A stretch of 64,000 bases of DNA from Nostoc indistinguendum CM1-VF10 (GTDB taxonomy: Bacteria > Cyanobacteriota > Cyanobacteriia > Cyanobacteriales > Nostocaceae): NCBI GenBank assembly GCA_019359215.1, contig JAHHHS010000039.1, forward strand, positions 1 through 64,000, in the 5' to 3' direction. The notes under the pieces are model-generated. The model was not told the DNA's origin. It worked only from the letters and a program-made list of their open reading frames with translations, and searched no databases. This document shows, one piece after another, positions 15,856-25,015 of the stretch. Numbering within the stretch: the stretch's first letter is position 1; every line of letters starts with the position of its first letter. Both the position numbers and the translations under genes were made by a program.

Positions 15856-16959
15856 TTAACCGTGAATTACAGGTGCGTAGGCGTAGCCCGTCGTAGACAT
15901 CGTTGCCACAGGTACTGCCTCACCAACAGCCAAATCCAGGGGGAAGTTGTGAGCATTGCGCTCGTGCATCACTTCTATACCTAAATTGGCGCGGTTTAGC
16001 ACATCTGCCCATGTATTAATTACATGACCTTTAGAGTCAAGAATTGATTGGTTAAAGTTGAACCCGTTAAGGTTGAACGCCATTGTACTGATGCCCAATG
16101 CCGTCAACCAGATACCAACTACAGGCCAAGCTGCCAAGAAAAAGTGCAAGGAACGCGAGTTATTAAAGCTGGCATATTGCCAGATTAACCGCCCAAAGTA
16201 ACCGTGAGCCGCTACGATGCTATAGGTTTCTTGTTCTTGACCAAACTTGTATCCGTAGTTTTGAGATTCACTTTCAGTAGTCTCCCTAACTAGAGAGGAA
16301 GTCACCAAAGATCCATGCATCGCACAGAAAAACGCACCACCGAACACCGCCGCTACGCCCAGTTGATGGAATGGGTGCATGAGGATGTTATGCTCGGCTT
16401 GGAACACGAACATAAAGTTAAATGTGCCGCTAATTCCCAAAGGCATCCCGTCAGAAAAGCTACCTTGACCAATTGGGTAAATTAAAAAGACAGAAGTCGC
16501 AGCAGCTACAGGAGCAGAGTAAGCAACGCAAATCCAAGGACGCATCCCCAAACGATAGCTTAACTCCCATTGCCGACCGAGCCAGCAGAAAATACCAATC
16601 AAAAAGTGCAAGACAATGAGTTGATAAGGCCCGCCGTTGTAGAGCCATTCATCCATCGAAGCAGCTTCCCAAATGGGGTAGAAGTGCAAACCAATGGCGT
16701 TGGATGTGGGTACAACAGCACCAGTGATGATGTTATTGCCGTACAATAAGGAACCAGAAACTGGCTCTCGAATGCCGTCAATATCAACGGGCGGTGCAGC
16801 AATAAAGGCAATAATGAAACAGATGGTAGCGGTTAATAGGGTAGGAATCATTAAAACCCCGAACCAACCGATATAAAGCCGATTGTCGGTGCTAGTAATC
16901 CATTGACAGAAACGATCCCACAGGTTGCCGCTTTCGCTTCTTCCGAGAGTTGTGGTCAT
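15856..16959 (-). CDS. psbA: Photosystem II reaction-centre protein D1
   Basis: The 367-residue thylakoid protein binds P680, pheophytin, QB and the Mn4CaO5 cluster. All key residues are in register: Tyr161 (Tyr-Z), Asp170, Glu189, His190, His198, His215, Ser264, His272, His332, Glu333, His337, Asp342 and Ala344. Gln130 places it with the low-light D1:1 type rather than the Glu130 form, and Gly80, Phe158 and Thr286 argue against the low-oxygen D1' variant. The tail after the Ala344 processing site has 23 residues instead of the usual 16, and its sequence (VGEAVPVATMSTTGYAYAP) is atypical. Other psbA copies are expected elsewhere in the genome. Confidence 0.97.
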   Translation of the reverse strand: MTTTLGRSESGNLWDRFCQWITSTDNRLYIGWFGVLMIPTLLTATICFIIAFIAAPPVDIDGIREPVSGSLLYGNNIITGAVVPTSNAIGLHFYPIWEAASMDEWLYNGGPYQLIVLHFLIGIFCWLGRQWELSYRLGMRPWICVAYSAPVAAATSVFLIYPIGQGSFSDGMPLGISGTFNFMFVFQAEHNILMHPFHQLGVAAVFGGAFFCAMHGSLVTSSLVRETTESESQNYGYKFGQEQETYSIVAAHGYFGRLIWQYASFNNSRSLHFFLAAWPVVGIWLTALGISTMAFNLNGFNFNQSILDSKGHVINTWADVLNRANLGIEVMHERNAHNFPLDLAVGEAVPVATMSTTGYAYAPVIHG

Positions 16960-17356
16960 AACTGTGTTGTTTATAAATCGTTGACAACAAAGGTTCCCAA
17001 TTTTTCAGAATTGAGAATTAAGCTGTTTTCAAAGACTTTTGCCAAATACCTTCTCCCCAATAGCCGGGATTCTCTGCAATTACCTCACACCAAAAATGCT
17101 GTTAACTAACTTTCCCAGGGAGACTGTGTGAAAAAAGGGAAAACTTTCTCGGCTCTTAATATCACGTTTTACATTAATAATTTGTATTTTTCAAGACATT
17201 ATTTTTAAGTTTTGCTAAGTTATCAGTACACCCTCTGGTTAAGCGTAACCTCGCCCGTAAGTTCCGCAAACAGCATAAGTAAACAAGCAATTGTTAGTAG
17301 TGTTGGGAGGGGGGCAAAGCCCCGTACCTGTGATTGTCGGGAATGGTTACAAGAAT
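16960..17356. other. psbA upstream region
   Basis: These 397 bases separate psbA from the convergent-side PsiE-like gene and should contain the psbA promoter. No Shine-Dalgarno sequence is visible before the psbA ATG. A TTGTCA-like box and a TATAAA-like box lie within 45 bases of the start but their spacing is too short for a standard promoter, so I do not assign one. A small hairpin GGGGC-AAA-GCCCC lies at 17311-17323. Open frames here are not convincing. Confidence 0.4.
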
Positions 17357-17944
17357 TTATCCAAGCGGTTGATTCTCATCACATTGACGTGAATAGTGGA
17401 ATTCAAACTCATCATTTTCCCGTTCCCTACCTCCTCTATACACAACTGGACAAAACTTAGTGTTAGCACTCATACAATCCATGTGTGGCGTTTTAGCACA
17501 CACCACGAGTAGTCCACCCAGAACAAATAACAACCCACAAATTGCCAGCGTATTAATCCAAGAAATTTCTAGCGCTCCGTGAACTACTACCTCTCGCAGT
17601 AGAGATACAATTGTTACCTCAACTGCCACTCCTACAGAGATACTATGTTCTTGCAAATAGACCATTAATAGTCGGAATAACTCGACTAAAATCAACACAA
17701 ATAGTATTTTTGCAGTCACATATTTATAATCTAGTGGCTGCGTGAGAGCGATAAATAACCCCCACAATTGGATCAGCATAACGGCAAACAAACCAAAACA
17801 CAAAACAATCACAATTAAGTCTTGAAAGGCTTCCATATTGCGGACAATGGAGTGCCGATCAAGCCAGCGATCGCTAAATAAAAATCGACTTTTCTGGCGC
17901 TTTTGCATATACATTTTTCCAATCGGGACAACTTCAGACAACAC
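17357..17944 (-). CDS. PsiE-family (phosphate-starvation-inducible) membrane protein
   Basis: The 195-residue protein has four hydrophobic helices (about residues 40-65, 75-95, 105-125, 130-150). The helix with LFVLILVELFRLLMVYLQEHS and the following VAVEVTIVSLLREVVVHG are characteristic of the PsiE family, whose molecular function is unknown. The last 40 residues are Cys-containing and hydrophilic (CAKTPHMDCMSANTKFCP) and do not look like the family, so the end may be divergent. A more downstream ATG (MYMQKRQ) could be the real start. Confidence 0.7.
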   Translation of the reverse strand: MLSEVVPIGKMYMQKRQKSRFLFSDRWLDRHSIVRNMEAFQDLIVIVLCFGLFAVMLIQLWGLFIALTQPLDYKYVTAKILFVLILVELFRLLMVYLQEHSISVGVAVEVTIVSLLREVVVHGALEISWINTLAICGLLFVLGGLLVVCAKTPHMDCMSANTKFCPVVYRGGRERENDEFEFHYSRQCDENQPLG

Positions 17945-17995
17945 CAGCGAGTCAACCCAATAGTTTTATGTTATGCAATATTAAGTTTTTGCGCC

Positions 17996-18937
17996 TCAGC
18001 GAGGTTTGTAATTTAAATTTTGTGCTTGTTGCAACAATTGCTCGGCATTTTTCGCCCACTGGGGATTACCCTGAGCATTATATAAATCTCTAGCAAATTG
18101 CAATACTTGCACTGCATCTCCATATTGCTGTAACTGCATAAAAACTAACCCTGCACCATAATAAGCATTGGGATAGTTAGAGTTAGCTTCGGCTGATTTT
18201 CTAAAACCCTCTAAAGCCTCTTGTAATTTGCGTTGCTGAAACCAAATTGAACCGAGATTGTAGTAAGCTTCTGGATATTTCGGATTAATTTTTACTGCCT
18301 GATTAAAGGCATCTCTTGCTTGATCGAGTTTACCTTGTTGGAGATAACACATCCCCATGTGGTAAGGAGGTTCTGGTGCATTTTTGCTATATTCTATAGC
18401 TTTTCTAAAAGATGCGATCGCTCGCTCACAATTTCGTTGCTGTCCTTGTACTAACCCCAAATTATAGTGGGCAAATCCTAGTTTAGGATCAAGTTCTAAC
18501 GAGCGTTGCAAGTAATCGTTAGCTAACTGTAAATTATTGCCTTCTAATAACGCCCCACCTAAATTAGCAAAAGCTGGAGCAAATTTAGGATCGGCTTGCG
18601 TCGCTCGATAAAATGCATCCGCAGAGGGTTGTAATTGTCCAGTTTGTCGGAATGCTAATCCTAAATTATAGTGTGCTGGTGCTAATGTCGGATCTAATTG
18701 GGTTGCTTGTTTAAAGGCTGCGATCGCATCTTGTACCTTTCCCGCCTGAATTGCTTGTAAGCCTTGGTTTAACCAGTCTACAGCAGTTTTACCATTAGAT
18801 TGTGCCAGCTTTGAGGGGATAGGAGCAGATAGAGAAACAGAGGAAAAGGAAATGCTAACAAGCAGCATCAAACTTACTAACCCGGCTATGCGATATTTAA
18901 AGAATGATTTTCCCATTGATTTTCTGACTCGCAACAC
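17996..18937 (-). CDS. Secreted tetratricopeptide-repeat protein
   Basis: The 313-residue protein begins with a positively charged segment and a hydrophobic stretch (IAGLVSLMLLVSISFSSVSL), a probable Sec signal; an internal Met at codon 8 is an equally good start. Residues about 50-310 contain six to seven TPR units, each with the LAPAHYNLGLAF or YPEAYYNLGSIWF pattern of Gly8/Ala20 positions. TPRs mediate protein-protein contacts, so a scaffold or assembly role in the periplasm or thylakoid lumen is likely; the partner is unknown. It is divergent from the EF-G-like gene. Confidence 0.85.
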   Translation of the reverse strand: MLRVRKSMGKSFFKYRIAGLVSLMLLVSISFSSVSLSAPIPSKLAQSNGKTAVDWLNQGLQAIQAGKVQDAIAAFKQATQLDPTLAPAHYNLGLAFRQTGQLQPSADAFYRATQADPKFAPAFANLGGALLEGNNLQLANDYLQRSLELDPKLGFAHYNLGLVQGQQRNCERAIASFRKAIEYSKNAPEPPYHMGMCYLQQGKLDQARDAFNQAVKINPKYPEAYYNLGSIWFQQRKLQEALEGFRKSAEANSNYPNAYYGAGLVFMQLQQYGDAVQVLQFARDLYNAQGNPQWAKNAEQLLQQAQNLNYKPR

Positions 18938-19180
18938 TTTCGGTTAAATTTACTTTATAAAAACTTTTTTACAAAAATTTTTATTTTGCTATGAAAGTTT
19001 GTGATAGTTAACTTTTCTTAAGCTAAATCTTACGACAGGCTACAATTTTTTTAAAATTAGATTAAAAGGAGCATAATAACAAATTAAAGAAGGGGTAATT
19101 TTGACTCCAGAGAAGCATTTTTTATCCCTGATATATACAGAATCATGCGGTTAGGAAAAACTTACCGCAAGGGAGGTTTT

Positions 19181-21229
19181 ATGAACGAAAAAGTAAAATC
19201 GGGTTCGCGGAATGTTGCAATTGTCGGCCCTTATTTGAGTGGAAAAACCACTTTACTAGAAAGCTTGTTATTTGTCACAGGGGCAATTTCTCGCAAAGGG
19301 AGTATTAAGGACAGCAATACAGTGGGAGATAGTGCTGCCGAGTCGCGCGATCGCCACATGAGTGTAGAAGTTAGCGCCGCTAGCACTGAGTATAACGGCA
19401 TTCGCTTCACTTTTATTGACTGTCCGGGAAGTGTAGAATTTGCTCAAGAAACGTACAATGCTTTAATAGGAGTTGATGCGGCAATTGTAGTTTGCGAACC
19501 CATCCGCGAACGAGTCCTCACCCTCGCCCCTCTATTTAAATTCCTAGACGATTGGGAAATTCCCCACCTCGTCTTCGTCAACAAAATGGATCGGGCAAAT
19601 ATTCATGTTTTGGAAACGTTGCACGCTCTGAAAGCAGTATCTAGCCGTCCCCTGGTAGCGCATCAATATCCCATCATGAACGGGGAACAACTCACCGGCT
19701 TTATTGATATGGTGAGCGAACAAGCATATCAATATCATCCAGGCGCACCTGCTGACCCCATTCCCTTCCCCGAAAATTTAAAAGAAGAAGAACATACAGC
19801 ACGGGCAGAAATGCTCGAAGCCTTAGCAAATTTTGACGACCATTTACTCGAAGAACTTTTAGAAGACATCGAACCTCCTCAAGAAGAAATCCTCAAAGAT
19901 TTAAAAATGGAATTAGGGGCAGATTTAGTAGTGCCCGTTTTCTTTGGTGTAGCAGAACAAGATTATGGTGTTAGACCTCTATTAGAAGCCTTGTTACGGG
20001 AAGCCCCCGAACCAGAAAGCACAGCAGAACGTCGTTTAAAAAACATAAAAGGTGATACACCTTTAGTGCAGGTATTAAAAACTTACTACACTCCCCAAGG
20101 TGGCAAACTCTCTCTCGTGCGTGTTTGGCGGGGCAAATTAACTGATGGCATTGTCCTCAATGGCATTCGCACTGGTGGAATTTACCGCCTCATGGGACAA
20201 CAACAGCAGTCAGTTAACCAAGTTAATGCTGGTGAAATTGTCGCATTGAGCCGTTTAGAAGGAATCAGGACAGGCGATACAATCTCCACAGAACAGCAGT
20301 CGGCAATAAAATTACCCAAAGCTGTAGAGTTGGAACCAGTGTATGCCCTCGCTATTACACCAGAAAAGCGCAACGATGAAGTTAAACTCAGTGGCGCTAT
20401 CACCAAGTTATTAGAAGAAGACTGTTCACTTGCTTGGGAACAACACGGTGATACTCACGAAGTTATCTTGTGGGGACAAGGCGAGATTCATTTACAAGTT
20501 GCCCTAGATAGACTGCGCCGCAAATATAACTTGCCAATGACAACTCATTTACCGCAAGTACCTTACAAAGAAACCATCCGTAAAACAGTGGCTTCAATTC
20601 ATGGGCGTTACAAGCATCAAAGCGGTGGTCACGGACAGTTTGGTGATGTTTTTCTCGACATCAAACCCCTACCACGCGGTACAGGTTTCAACTTTAATGA
20701 AACTATTGTCGGCGGTGTGGTTCCTAAACAGTACATTCCTGGGGTGGAAATGGGCGTGCGGGAATTTCTGACACATGGGCCTTTGGGCTTTCCAATGGTG
20801 GATTTGGCGGTAACTTTGACTAATGGTTCGTATCATAACGTTGATAGTTCCGAACAAGCCTTTAAACAAGCTGCCCGATTGGCAATGCAAACGGGAATAT
20901 CCCAAGCGGAACCTACCCTGTTAGAACCAATTCTGCGGGTGGAAGTGACTACACCTAGCGAATTTACTTCCAAAGTACTGCAACTGTTGAGTGGTAGACG
21001 GGGGCAAATATTGGGCTATGAAGGCAGAAACGATTGGCAAGGCTGGGATAATATCTCTGCATACTTGCCACAAGCAGAGATGCAAAACTTTATTGTAGAA
21101 CTGCGATCGCTCACCTTGGGCGTTGGTTCCTTCCACTGGGAATATGACCATCTCCAAGAAGTACCAGAAAAGCTTGCAGAACGTGTCATTCACAGTAATG
21201 GTAATGGCGGTAACGGCAACGGCAAGTAA
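19181..21229 (+). CDS. EF-G-like translational GTPase (paralogue)
   Basis: The ATG at 19181 is preferred (682 residues) because AAGGGAGG lies seven bases before it. G-domain motifs are intact: GPYLSGKT at 16-23, DCPG at 80-83 and NKMD at about 134-137. EF-G domains II-V follow, with HGRYKHQSGGHGQFGDV marking domain IV and LLSGRRGQILGYE domain V. It is shorter in the usual switch and domain-IV tip regions than canonical FusA, which should be encoded elsewhere. The C-terminus is a Gly/Asn-rich tail. The last 128 nt of the gene are present again at 22423-22550, across an SPFH pseudogene. Confidence 0.92.
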   Translation: MNEKVKSGSRNVAIVGPYLSGKTTLLESLLFVTGAISRKGSIKDSNTVGDSAAESRDRHMSVEVSAASTEYNGIRFTFIDCPGSVEFAQETYNALIGVDAAIVVCEPIRERVLTLAPLFKFLDDWEIPHLVFVNKMDRANIHVLETLHALKAVSSRPLVAHQYPIMNGEQLTGFIDMVSEQAYQYHPGAPADPIPFPENLKEEEHTARAEMLEALANFDDHLLEELLEDIEPPQEEILKDLKMELGADLVVPVFFGVAEQDYGVRPLLEALLREAPEPESTAERRLKNIKGDTPLVQVLKTYYTPQGGKLSLVRVWRGKLTDGIVLNGIRTGGIYRLMGQQQQSVNQVNAGEIVALSRLEGIRTGDTISTEQQSAIKLPKAVELEPVYALAITPEKRNDEVKLSGAITKLLEEDCSLAWEQHGDTHEVILWGQGEIHLQVALDRLRRKYNLPMTTHLPQVPYKETIRKTVASIHGRYKHQSGGHGQFGDVFLDIKPLPRGTGFNFNETIVGGVVPKQYIPGVEMGVREFLTHGPLGFPMVDLAVTLTNGSYHNVDSSEQAFKQAARLAMQTGISQAEPTLLEPILRVEVTTPSEFTSKVLQLLSGRRGQILGYEGRNDWQGWDNISAYLPQAEMQNFIVELRSLTLGVGSFHWEYDHLQEVPEKLAERVIHSNGNGGNGNGK

Positions 21230-21258
21230 TTTTGGATTTTGGATTAATTGTAGAGTAG
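21102..21258. repeat. Copy A of duplicated EF-G-like 3' end
   Basis: This part of the gene and its immediate 3' flank (TTTTGGATTTTGGATTAAT) recur as a direct repeat at 22423-22575. The similarity starts at a HIP1 octamer (GCGATCGC) in both copies. Eight base differences occur over 128 coding bases, seven of them silent. Confidence 0.9.
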
Positions 21259-21448
21259 CGTAGGCAATGCCTGTCGTAGGCATCGCTCCAAGGCTAAGAT
21301 TCCCGATTTCTCTCAGAAGTCGGGAATCTTTTTCAATCAGTAAAAAGATTAGTAAACCGCTAACTTGTATGAAATGGTATTAGTTTCATAAAAGCATTTG
21401 GGAATTATGTGATTAAGTACATTCGTCTTAATTACAGAGAAAAAACTC

Positions 21449-22344
21449 ATGGGCTTTATAGTGTCTCTTTTAACTAGCCTAATTGCAATTCTTGTTTATC
21501 TCAATGCAAGTAAGATATCCGGTGAAAAGTCACGTTTAGCAATACGCACAATTATGATATTGATTGGCAGTATTGCAGCCCTGAATTCTATTTCTAGACT
21601 TTTAGTGATTGTCCCACCAGGCAATGTCGGTGTCGTCAACTTGTTTGGTGAAGTTTCCGAAACTACTCTTAATCCTGGTGTTCACTTGCTTAATCCCTTT
21701 AACAAAGTGCTGAATTTTTCCACTCGCATTAAGGATGTAAAGGAAAATGTAGATGTAACATCCCAAGAAGGTTTGAGCCTAATCTTGATGTCAGTCTTCA
21801 GTACAAGCTCGATCCGCAAAAGGCAGCTACAGTATATAAAACAATTGGAACTGATGAAACACAACTGGTAATTTCCAGATTCCGCTCTACTGTCCGCGCC
21901 ATCACGGCAAACTACCCAGCCAGTGCTATTTACTCTACCAAACGCCAAGAAATCGCCCAAAAAATTGACCAACAACTCACCCAAGAGATACCAGCTTAGG
22001 GTTTCATTGTTGAGGAAAGTCTTTTGCGAAACGTCAAAATGTCTGATACTCTACAAGCTGCAATTCAAAACAGACTCAAGACAGAGCAAGAAAATCAGCA
22101 GATGAAATTTGTTTTAGAAAAAGAGCGTCAAGAGGCAGAACGAAAGCGTATTGAAGCGCGAGGTATAGCTGATTCCCAAAAAATTATCTCTGCTGGACTT
22201 ACCAACCAAGTGCTACAATTGCGAGCGATTGAAGCCACAGAAAAGCTAGCTCAATCTAATAATTCTAAGCTTGTAATTATTGGTTCTGAAAAAGGCGGTA
22301 TGCCTATTATGATCCAGCCAGAAATAGGAACCTCAAAGCCCTAA
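21449..22344 (+). pseudogene. SPFH/prohibitin-family protein gene, inactivated
   Basis: An ATG at 21449 starts a protein with a membrane segment and the SPFH signature VIVPPGNVGVVNLFGEV, but loss of one A near 21780 (CCTAATCTT for an expected CCTAAATCTT) shifts the frame. The corrected frame continues with LDVSLQYKLDP and ITANYPASAIYSTKRQEIA, then meets TAG at 21997-21999 before GFIVEESLLRNV, and resumes to TAA at 22342 with a coiled coil rich in Glu/Arg (ENQQMKFVLEKERQEAERKR). The restored product would be about 298 residues, typical for bacterial prohibitin-like proteins. Two independent lesions make it a pseudogene unless assembly errors are present. Confidence 0.88.
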
Positions 22345-22749
22345 GATTTTCTGCTCGGGTCAATGGTTGATATAATTTTAATTGTATGCAGTATTATACA
22401 CATAAATCATTTGCTAGTAAGGTGCGATCGCTCACCTTGGGCGTTGGTTCCTTTCACTGGGAATATGACCATCTCCAGGAAGTGCCCGAAAAACTTGCTG
22501 AACGTGTCATTCAAAGTAATGGTAATGGTGGTAACGGCAACGGCAAGTAATTTTAGATTTTGGATTTTGGATTAATCTAAAATTAATACTAGTCCGGAAC
22601 TTTAAGTTTCGGGCTAATAAATAAAGTCCAATTTAATAGAGATATTCACGCTGCCAATCCCGACCTACAAGTTGAGGAGGTCGAGCTATTATTTGGTCTG
22701 TCATGTTATAACAGGATCTAAATATAAATAAACTTAGAACTTCCATTTT
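22345..22749. other. Intergenic region with EF-G fragment
   Basis: After the SPFH pseudogene come 78 bases of unrelated sequence, the partial EF-G-like copy (22423-22575) and 175 bases with a weak hairpin around AGTCCGGAACTTTAAGTTTCGG (about 22591-22613). No intact gene is present. Confidence 0.6.
22423..22575 (+). pseudogene. Copy B: orphan 3' fragment of the EF-G-like gene
   Basis: Forty-two codons plus the TAA and 3' flank match the end of the EF-G-like gene at 21102-21245. Differences from copy A: TTC/TTT, CAA/CAG, GTA/GTG, CCA/CCC, AAG/AAA, GCA/GCT and GGC/GGT are silent, and CAC/CAA changes His to Gln. The silent bias means the divergence arose while both were parts of working genes, so the fragment probably came from a different allele or strain and not from a local duplication. 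Confidence 0.85.
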
Positions 22750-23688
22750 ATGAAACCATCCGATTTTCAGAATGGATTAACTGTTACTTTGATGTTCATA
22801 ATTTTTTTTCTCCCTTTTGCTACAGCATTTTATTTTTGGTTTCGTCCTTATGTTAATTTTGAGCAAAAACAATCACAACTAATTTTTAAAATTAAACCAA
22901 ATTTAACAATAATTATTGGTACATTTATTGTTGCTTTTAGTATTATATTGTTCCTTGCTACTGTAGCATCTCCACAAGTGACAAAAATTAATTGTGTATT
23001 AGAGAAAACAGCTTTAGCACATCAAGATAAACATACAGCCCAATGTGAATTAGTAGAGATTGGCTGGTTCAATAATGAACTGAGCAATAAAAGTGTTGCC
23101 GGAATTAATACAGCTAAATTAGAAACTATTGCAAATACTGATAGTAATGATATCGAAAGTAAGAGCCATTATGAATACCAACTAATGCTTTTGACTGATA
23201 CAGCTAGTATTCCTTTTAGGCATCTAAATTATTCAGATTATAAATTAGAACAATTGCGTTCTATAGAAGCAAAAATCAACTCGTTTTTAATAAAAAGATT
23301 AGAAAATTCATTGTCAATTATTGAAGATAGCAGTAGTGTAGGTTCTGTCGGTTTTGGATTTTCATTTTTCTTATTATTATTGGCTTTAGTACTTATTGGA
23401 TTAGGTACAACAATAGATGTTAGCTTGAATCAGGAAGCTAAGACTATCACTGTCAGCCGTTATCAATGGTGGGGACAATTGGCTACAACAGTTATACAAT
23501 ATCCATTAGCTGATTTAAAAGATGTGAAATTGCAAACAATAGAAGGCAGTGAAGGTGACACATTGTATCGGATCGTTTTTGTTTTAAACTCAGAGGAAAT
23601 TCTTCCTCTAACACAGATTTATAGCTCTGAGTATCAGAGTAAGCGGCAATTTGTTAATTATATTAAAGATTTTCTCCAGTCTGAATAA
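22750..23688 (+). CDS. Unrecognised membrane protein
   Basis: The 312-residue protein has two N-terminal membrane helices (about 10-30 and 50-72), a polar region of about 120 residues and a third helix pair near 200-225 (FGFSFFLLLLALVLIGLG). The C-terminal 90 residues look like a PH-like beta domain: TTIDVSLNQEAKTITVSRYQ, WWGQLATTVIQYPLADLKDV, then a closing helix FVNYIKDFL. I do not recognise a family. Base composition is more A+T-rich than neighbours. An immediate upstream gene is the EF-G fragment, so it stands alone. Confidence 0.65.
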   Translation: MKPSDFQNGLTVTLMFIIFFLPFATAFYFWFRPYVNFEQKQSQLIFKIKPNLTIIIGTFIVAFSIILFLATVASPQVTKINCVLEKTALAHQDKHTAQCELVEIGWFNNELSNKSVAGINTAKLETIANTDSNDIESKSHYEYQLMLLTDTASIPFRHLNYSDYKLEQLRSIEAKINSFLIKRLENSLSIIEDSSSVGSVGFGFSFFLLLLALVLIGLGTTIDVSLNQEAKTITVSRYQWWGQLATTVIQYPLADLKDVKLQTIEGSEGDTLYRIVFVLNSEEILPLTQIYSSEYQSKRQFVNYIKDFLQSE

Positions 23689-23801
23689 TTAGTAATTATT
23701 AAATCAACGGCTTTACCAGAATGAAATAGTTTTACTTTCCATTGTTATGATAGTTTTATAGTGGCTTTTGCAAGCTTCAACATGAAATTTCAACGTAAGT
23801 A

Positions 23802-24452
23802 ATGGTAACACTTCAATTGCGACAAATAAGTGTTCCGCCGGGACATAGAGTAATACTCCACGATGTTAATTGGCAAGAATTTGAGGCGATTTTAGAAGAA
23901 CTTGGCAACCATCGAGCCGCTCGATTGGCTTACAGCCACGGAACTTTGGAGATGAGAATGCCATTACCGAAGCATGAGAAAGCCAAAGTCATCATTGGGG
24001 ATTTGGTGAAAATTCTGCTTGAAGAATTAGAAATTAACTGTGAAACATTTGGCTCAACCACCTTTAAACGTGAAGATATGGCTTTTGGTGTAGAGCCTGA
24101 TGATTCTTTCTACATTCAAAATCATGCTCAAATGATTGGTAAAGAGCGAATAGACTTGACGATTGATCCGCCACCTGACTTAGCAATTGAAGTTGATGTT
24201 ACTTCCAAAACTCAACTGGATGCTTACGAAGCTTTGCGAGTTCCTGAACTGTGGCGATATGAAGATGGTAAGCTACAAATTAATATTCTTCAGGATGGCA
24301 AATACATTGAGTCTGAAATTAGTTTTACCTTTCCCAACTTGCCCATTATTGAAGTAATTCCCCGGTTTGTCGAACAGAGCCAAACTTTAGGTAGAAGTCC
24401 AACGCTTAGAGCATTTCGTCAATGGGTAAGAAAGCAAATTAATCTAACTTAA
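23802..24452 (+). CDS. Uma2-family (DUF820) putative endonuclease
   Basis: The 216-residue protein belongs to the Uma2/DUF820 restriction-endonuclease-like group that is greatly expanded in cyanobacteria. The PD-(D/E)xK elements are visible: GVEPDDSFYIQN (about 101-112) supplies an acid, and PPDLAIEVDVTSKT (about 127-140) carries the ExD...K catalytic set. The N-terminal half has the usual LPKHEKAKVIIGDLVKILLEEL helix. The cellular role of the family is uncertain; a link to mobile DNA is often suggested. It stands alone between unrelated genes. Confidence 0.88.
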   Translation: MVTLQLRQISVPPGHRVILHDVNWQEFEAILEELGNHRAARLAYSHGTLEMRMPLPKHEKAKVIIGDLVKILLEELEINCETFGSTTFKREDMAFGVEPDDSFYIQNHAQMIGKERIDLTIDPPPDLAIEVDVTSKTQLDAYEALRVPELWRYEDGKLQINILQDGKYIESEISFTFPNLPIIEVIPRFVEQSQTLGRSPTLRAFRQWVRKQINLT

Positions 24453-24559
24453 TGTAATTGTTGCTCGATCCGTCCAAAATCTCATACCCAATAGTCGAGT
24501 TGTCTTATTCGCACCTTGCTGCTAGCTGAATGATACAGTATGAGCGTTGCTAAAAACTG

Positions 24560-24958
24560 ATGACTATGAGCGGCGAGATTGTCGAAAAACTGAAGGAAGC
24601 TAGTACTGGGTTGTTAATGATGAGCGAGTCAGATTACCCTTTTGATGTTGTTCAGTGGGAAGGTGCTGCACCTGCAACACAAGAGAAAATATTACAGCTA
24701 ACAGGTTCTCAAGACCAACCAGTAGAAGTAGTAGACTTGGACTACCTCTTTCGTAATTGTGCATTTGAGCAAGAGTGGCACAATGAATTACAGAAAAAAG
24801 ATGTTAAAAAATTTCAAACACTTGTCCAGACGCTTAAAGATAATCTTAGTGACATCAGCGTTTATCGTGTTGGACAAATAAATATTGATGCTTACATCAT
24901 AGGACAAACTAAAGATGGTGACTTAGCTGGAGTAGTAACAAAATTGGTTGAAACCTAA
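24560..24958 (+). CDS. nuiA: Nuclease A inhibitor NuiA
   Basis: The 132-residue cytoplasmic protein is a close relative of Anabaena NuiA (135 residues), the tight-binding inhibitor of the sugar-nonspecific nuclease NucA. Conserved landmarks are GLLMMSESDYPF (18-29), WEGAAPATQEKILQ, VYRVGQINIDAYIIG and the exact C-terminal style TKLVET. Glu-23 here lines up with Anabaena NuiA Glu-24, and the terminal Thr is kept; both were described at the nuclease metal site. The gene is convergent with a truncated nucA, whose stop codon lies 49 bases beyond this gene. It therefore appears to be an intact inhibitor without a working neighbouring target. Confidence 0.92.
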   Translation: MTMSGEIVEKLKEASTGLLMMSESDYPFDVVQWEGAAPATQEKILQLTGSQDQPVEVVDLDYLFRNCAFEQEWHNELQKKDVKKFQTLVQTLKDNLSDISVYRVGQINIDAYIIGQTKDGDLAGVVTKLVET

Positions 24959-24985
24959 TAAGCAGGTTGGAAATTTATCTAAATC

Positions 24986-25015
24986 AAAGCCTAGCCGTAT
25001 AGATGGCTAGGCTTT
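24986..25015. terminator. Bidirectional hairpin between nuiA and nucA remnant
   Basis: AAAGCCTAGCC (24986-24996) and GGCTAGGCTTT (25005-25015) are perfect complements with an 8-nt loop. It starts 28 bases after the nuiA stop. The nucA remnant's own stop codon TAG lies inside the stem, so the hairpin sits exactly where the nuclease gene breaks off. Confidence 0.75.

Noticed and set aside
15856..16959. Possible rogue, chlorophyll-f-synthase or low-oxygen D1 variant
   Set aside because: Tyr161, all Mn-cluster ligands, Gly80, Phe158 and Thr286 are those of a normal D1.
17212..17460. Plus-strand open frame between psbA and the PsiE-like gene
   Set aside because: It overlaps the PsiE-like gene antisense and has no ribosome site or recognisable motif.
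19145..19180. Earlier ATG for the EF-G-like gene
   Set aside because: The ATG at 19181 has a strong ribosome site and begins the family homology.
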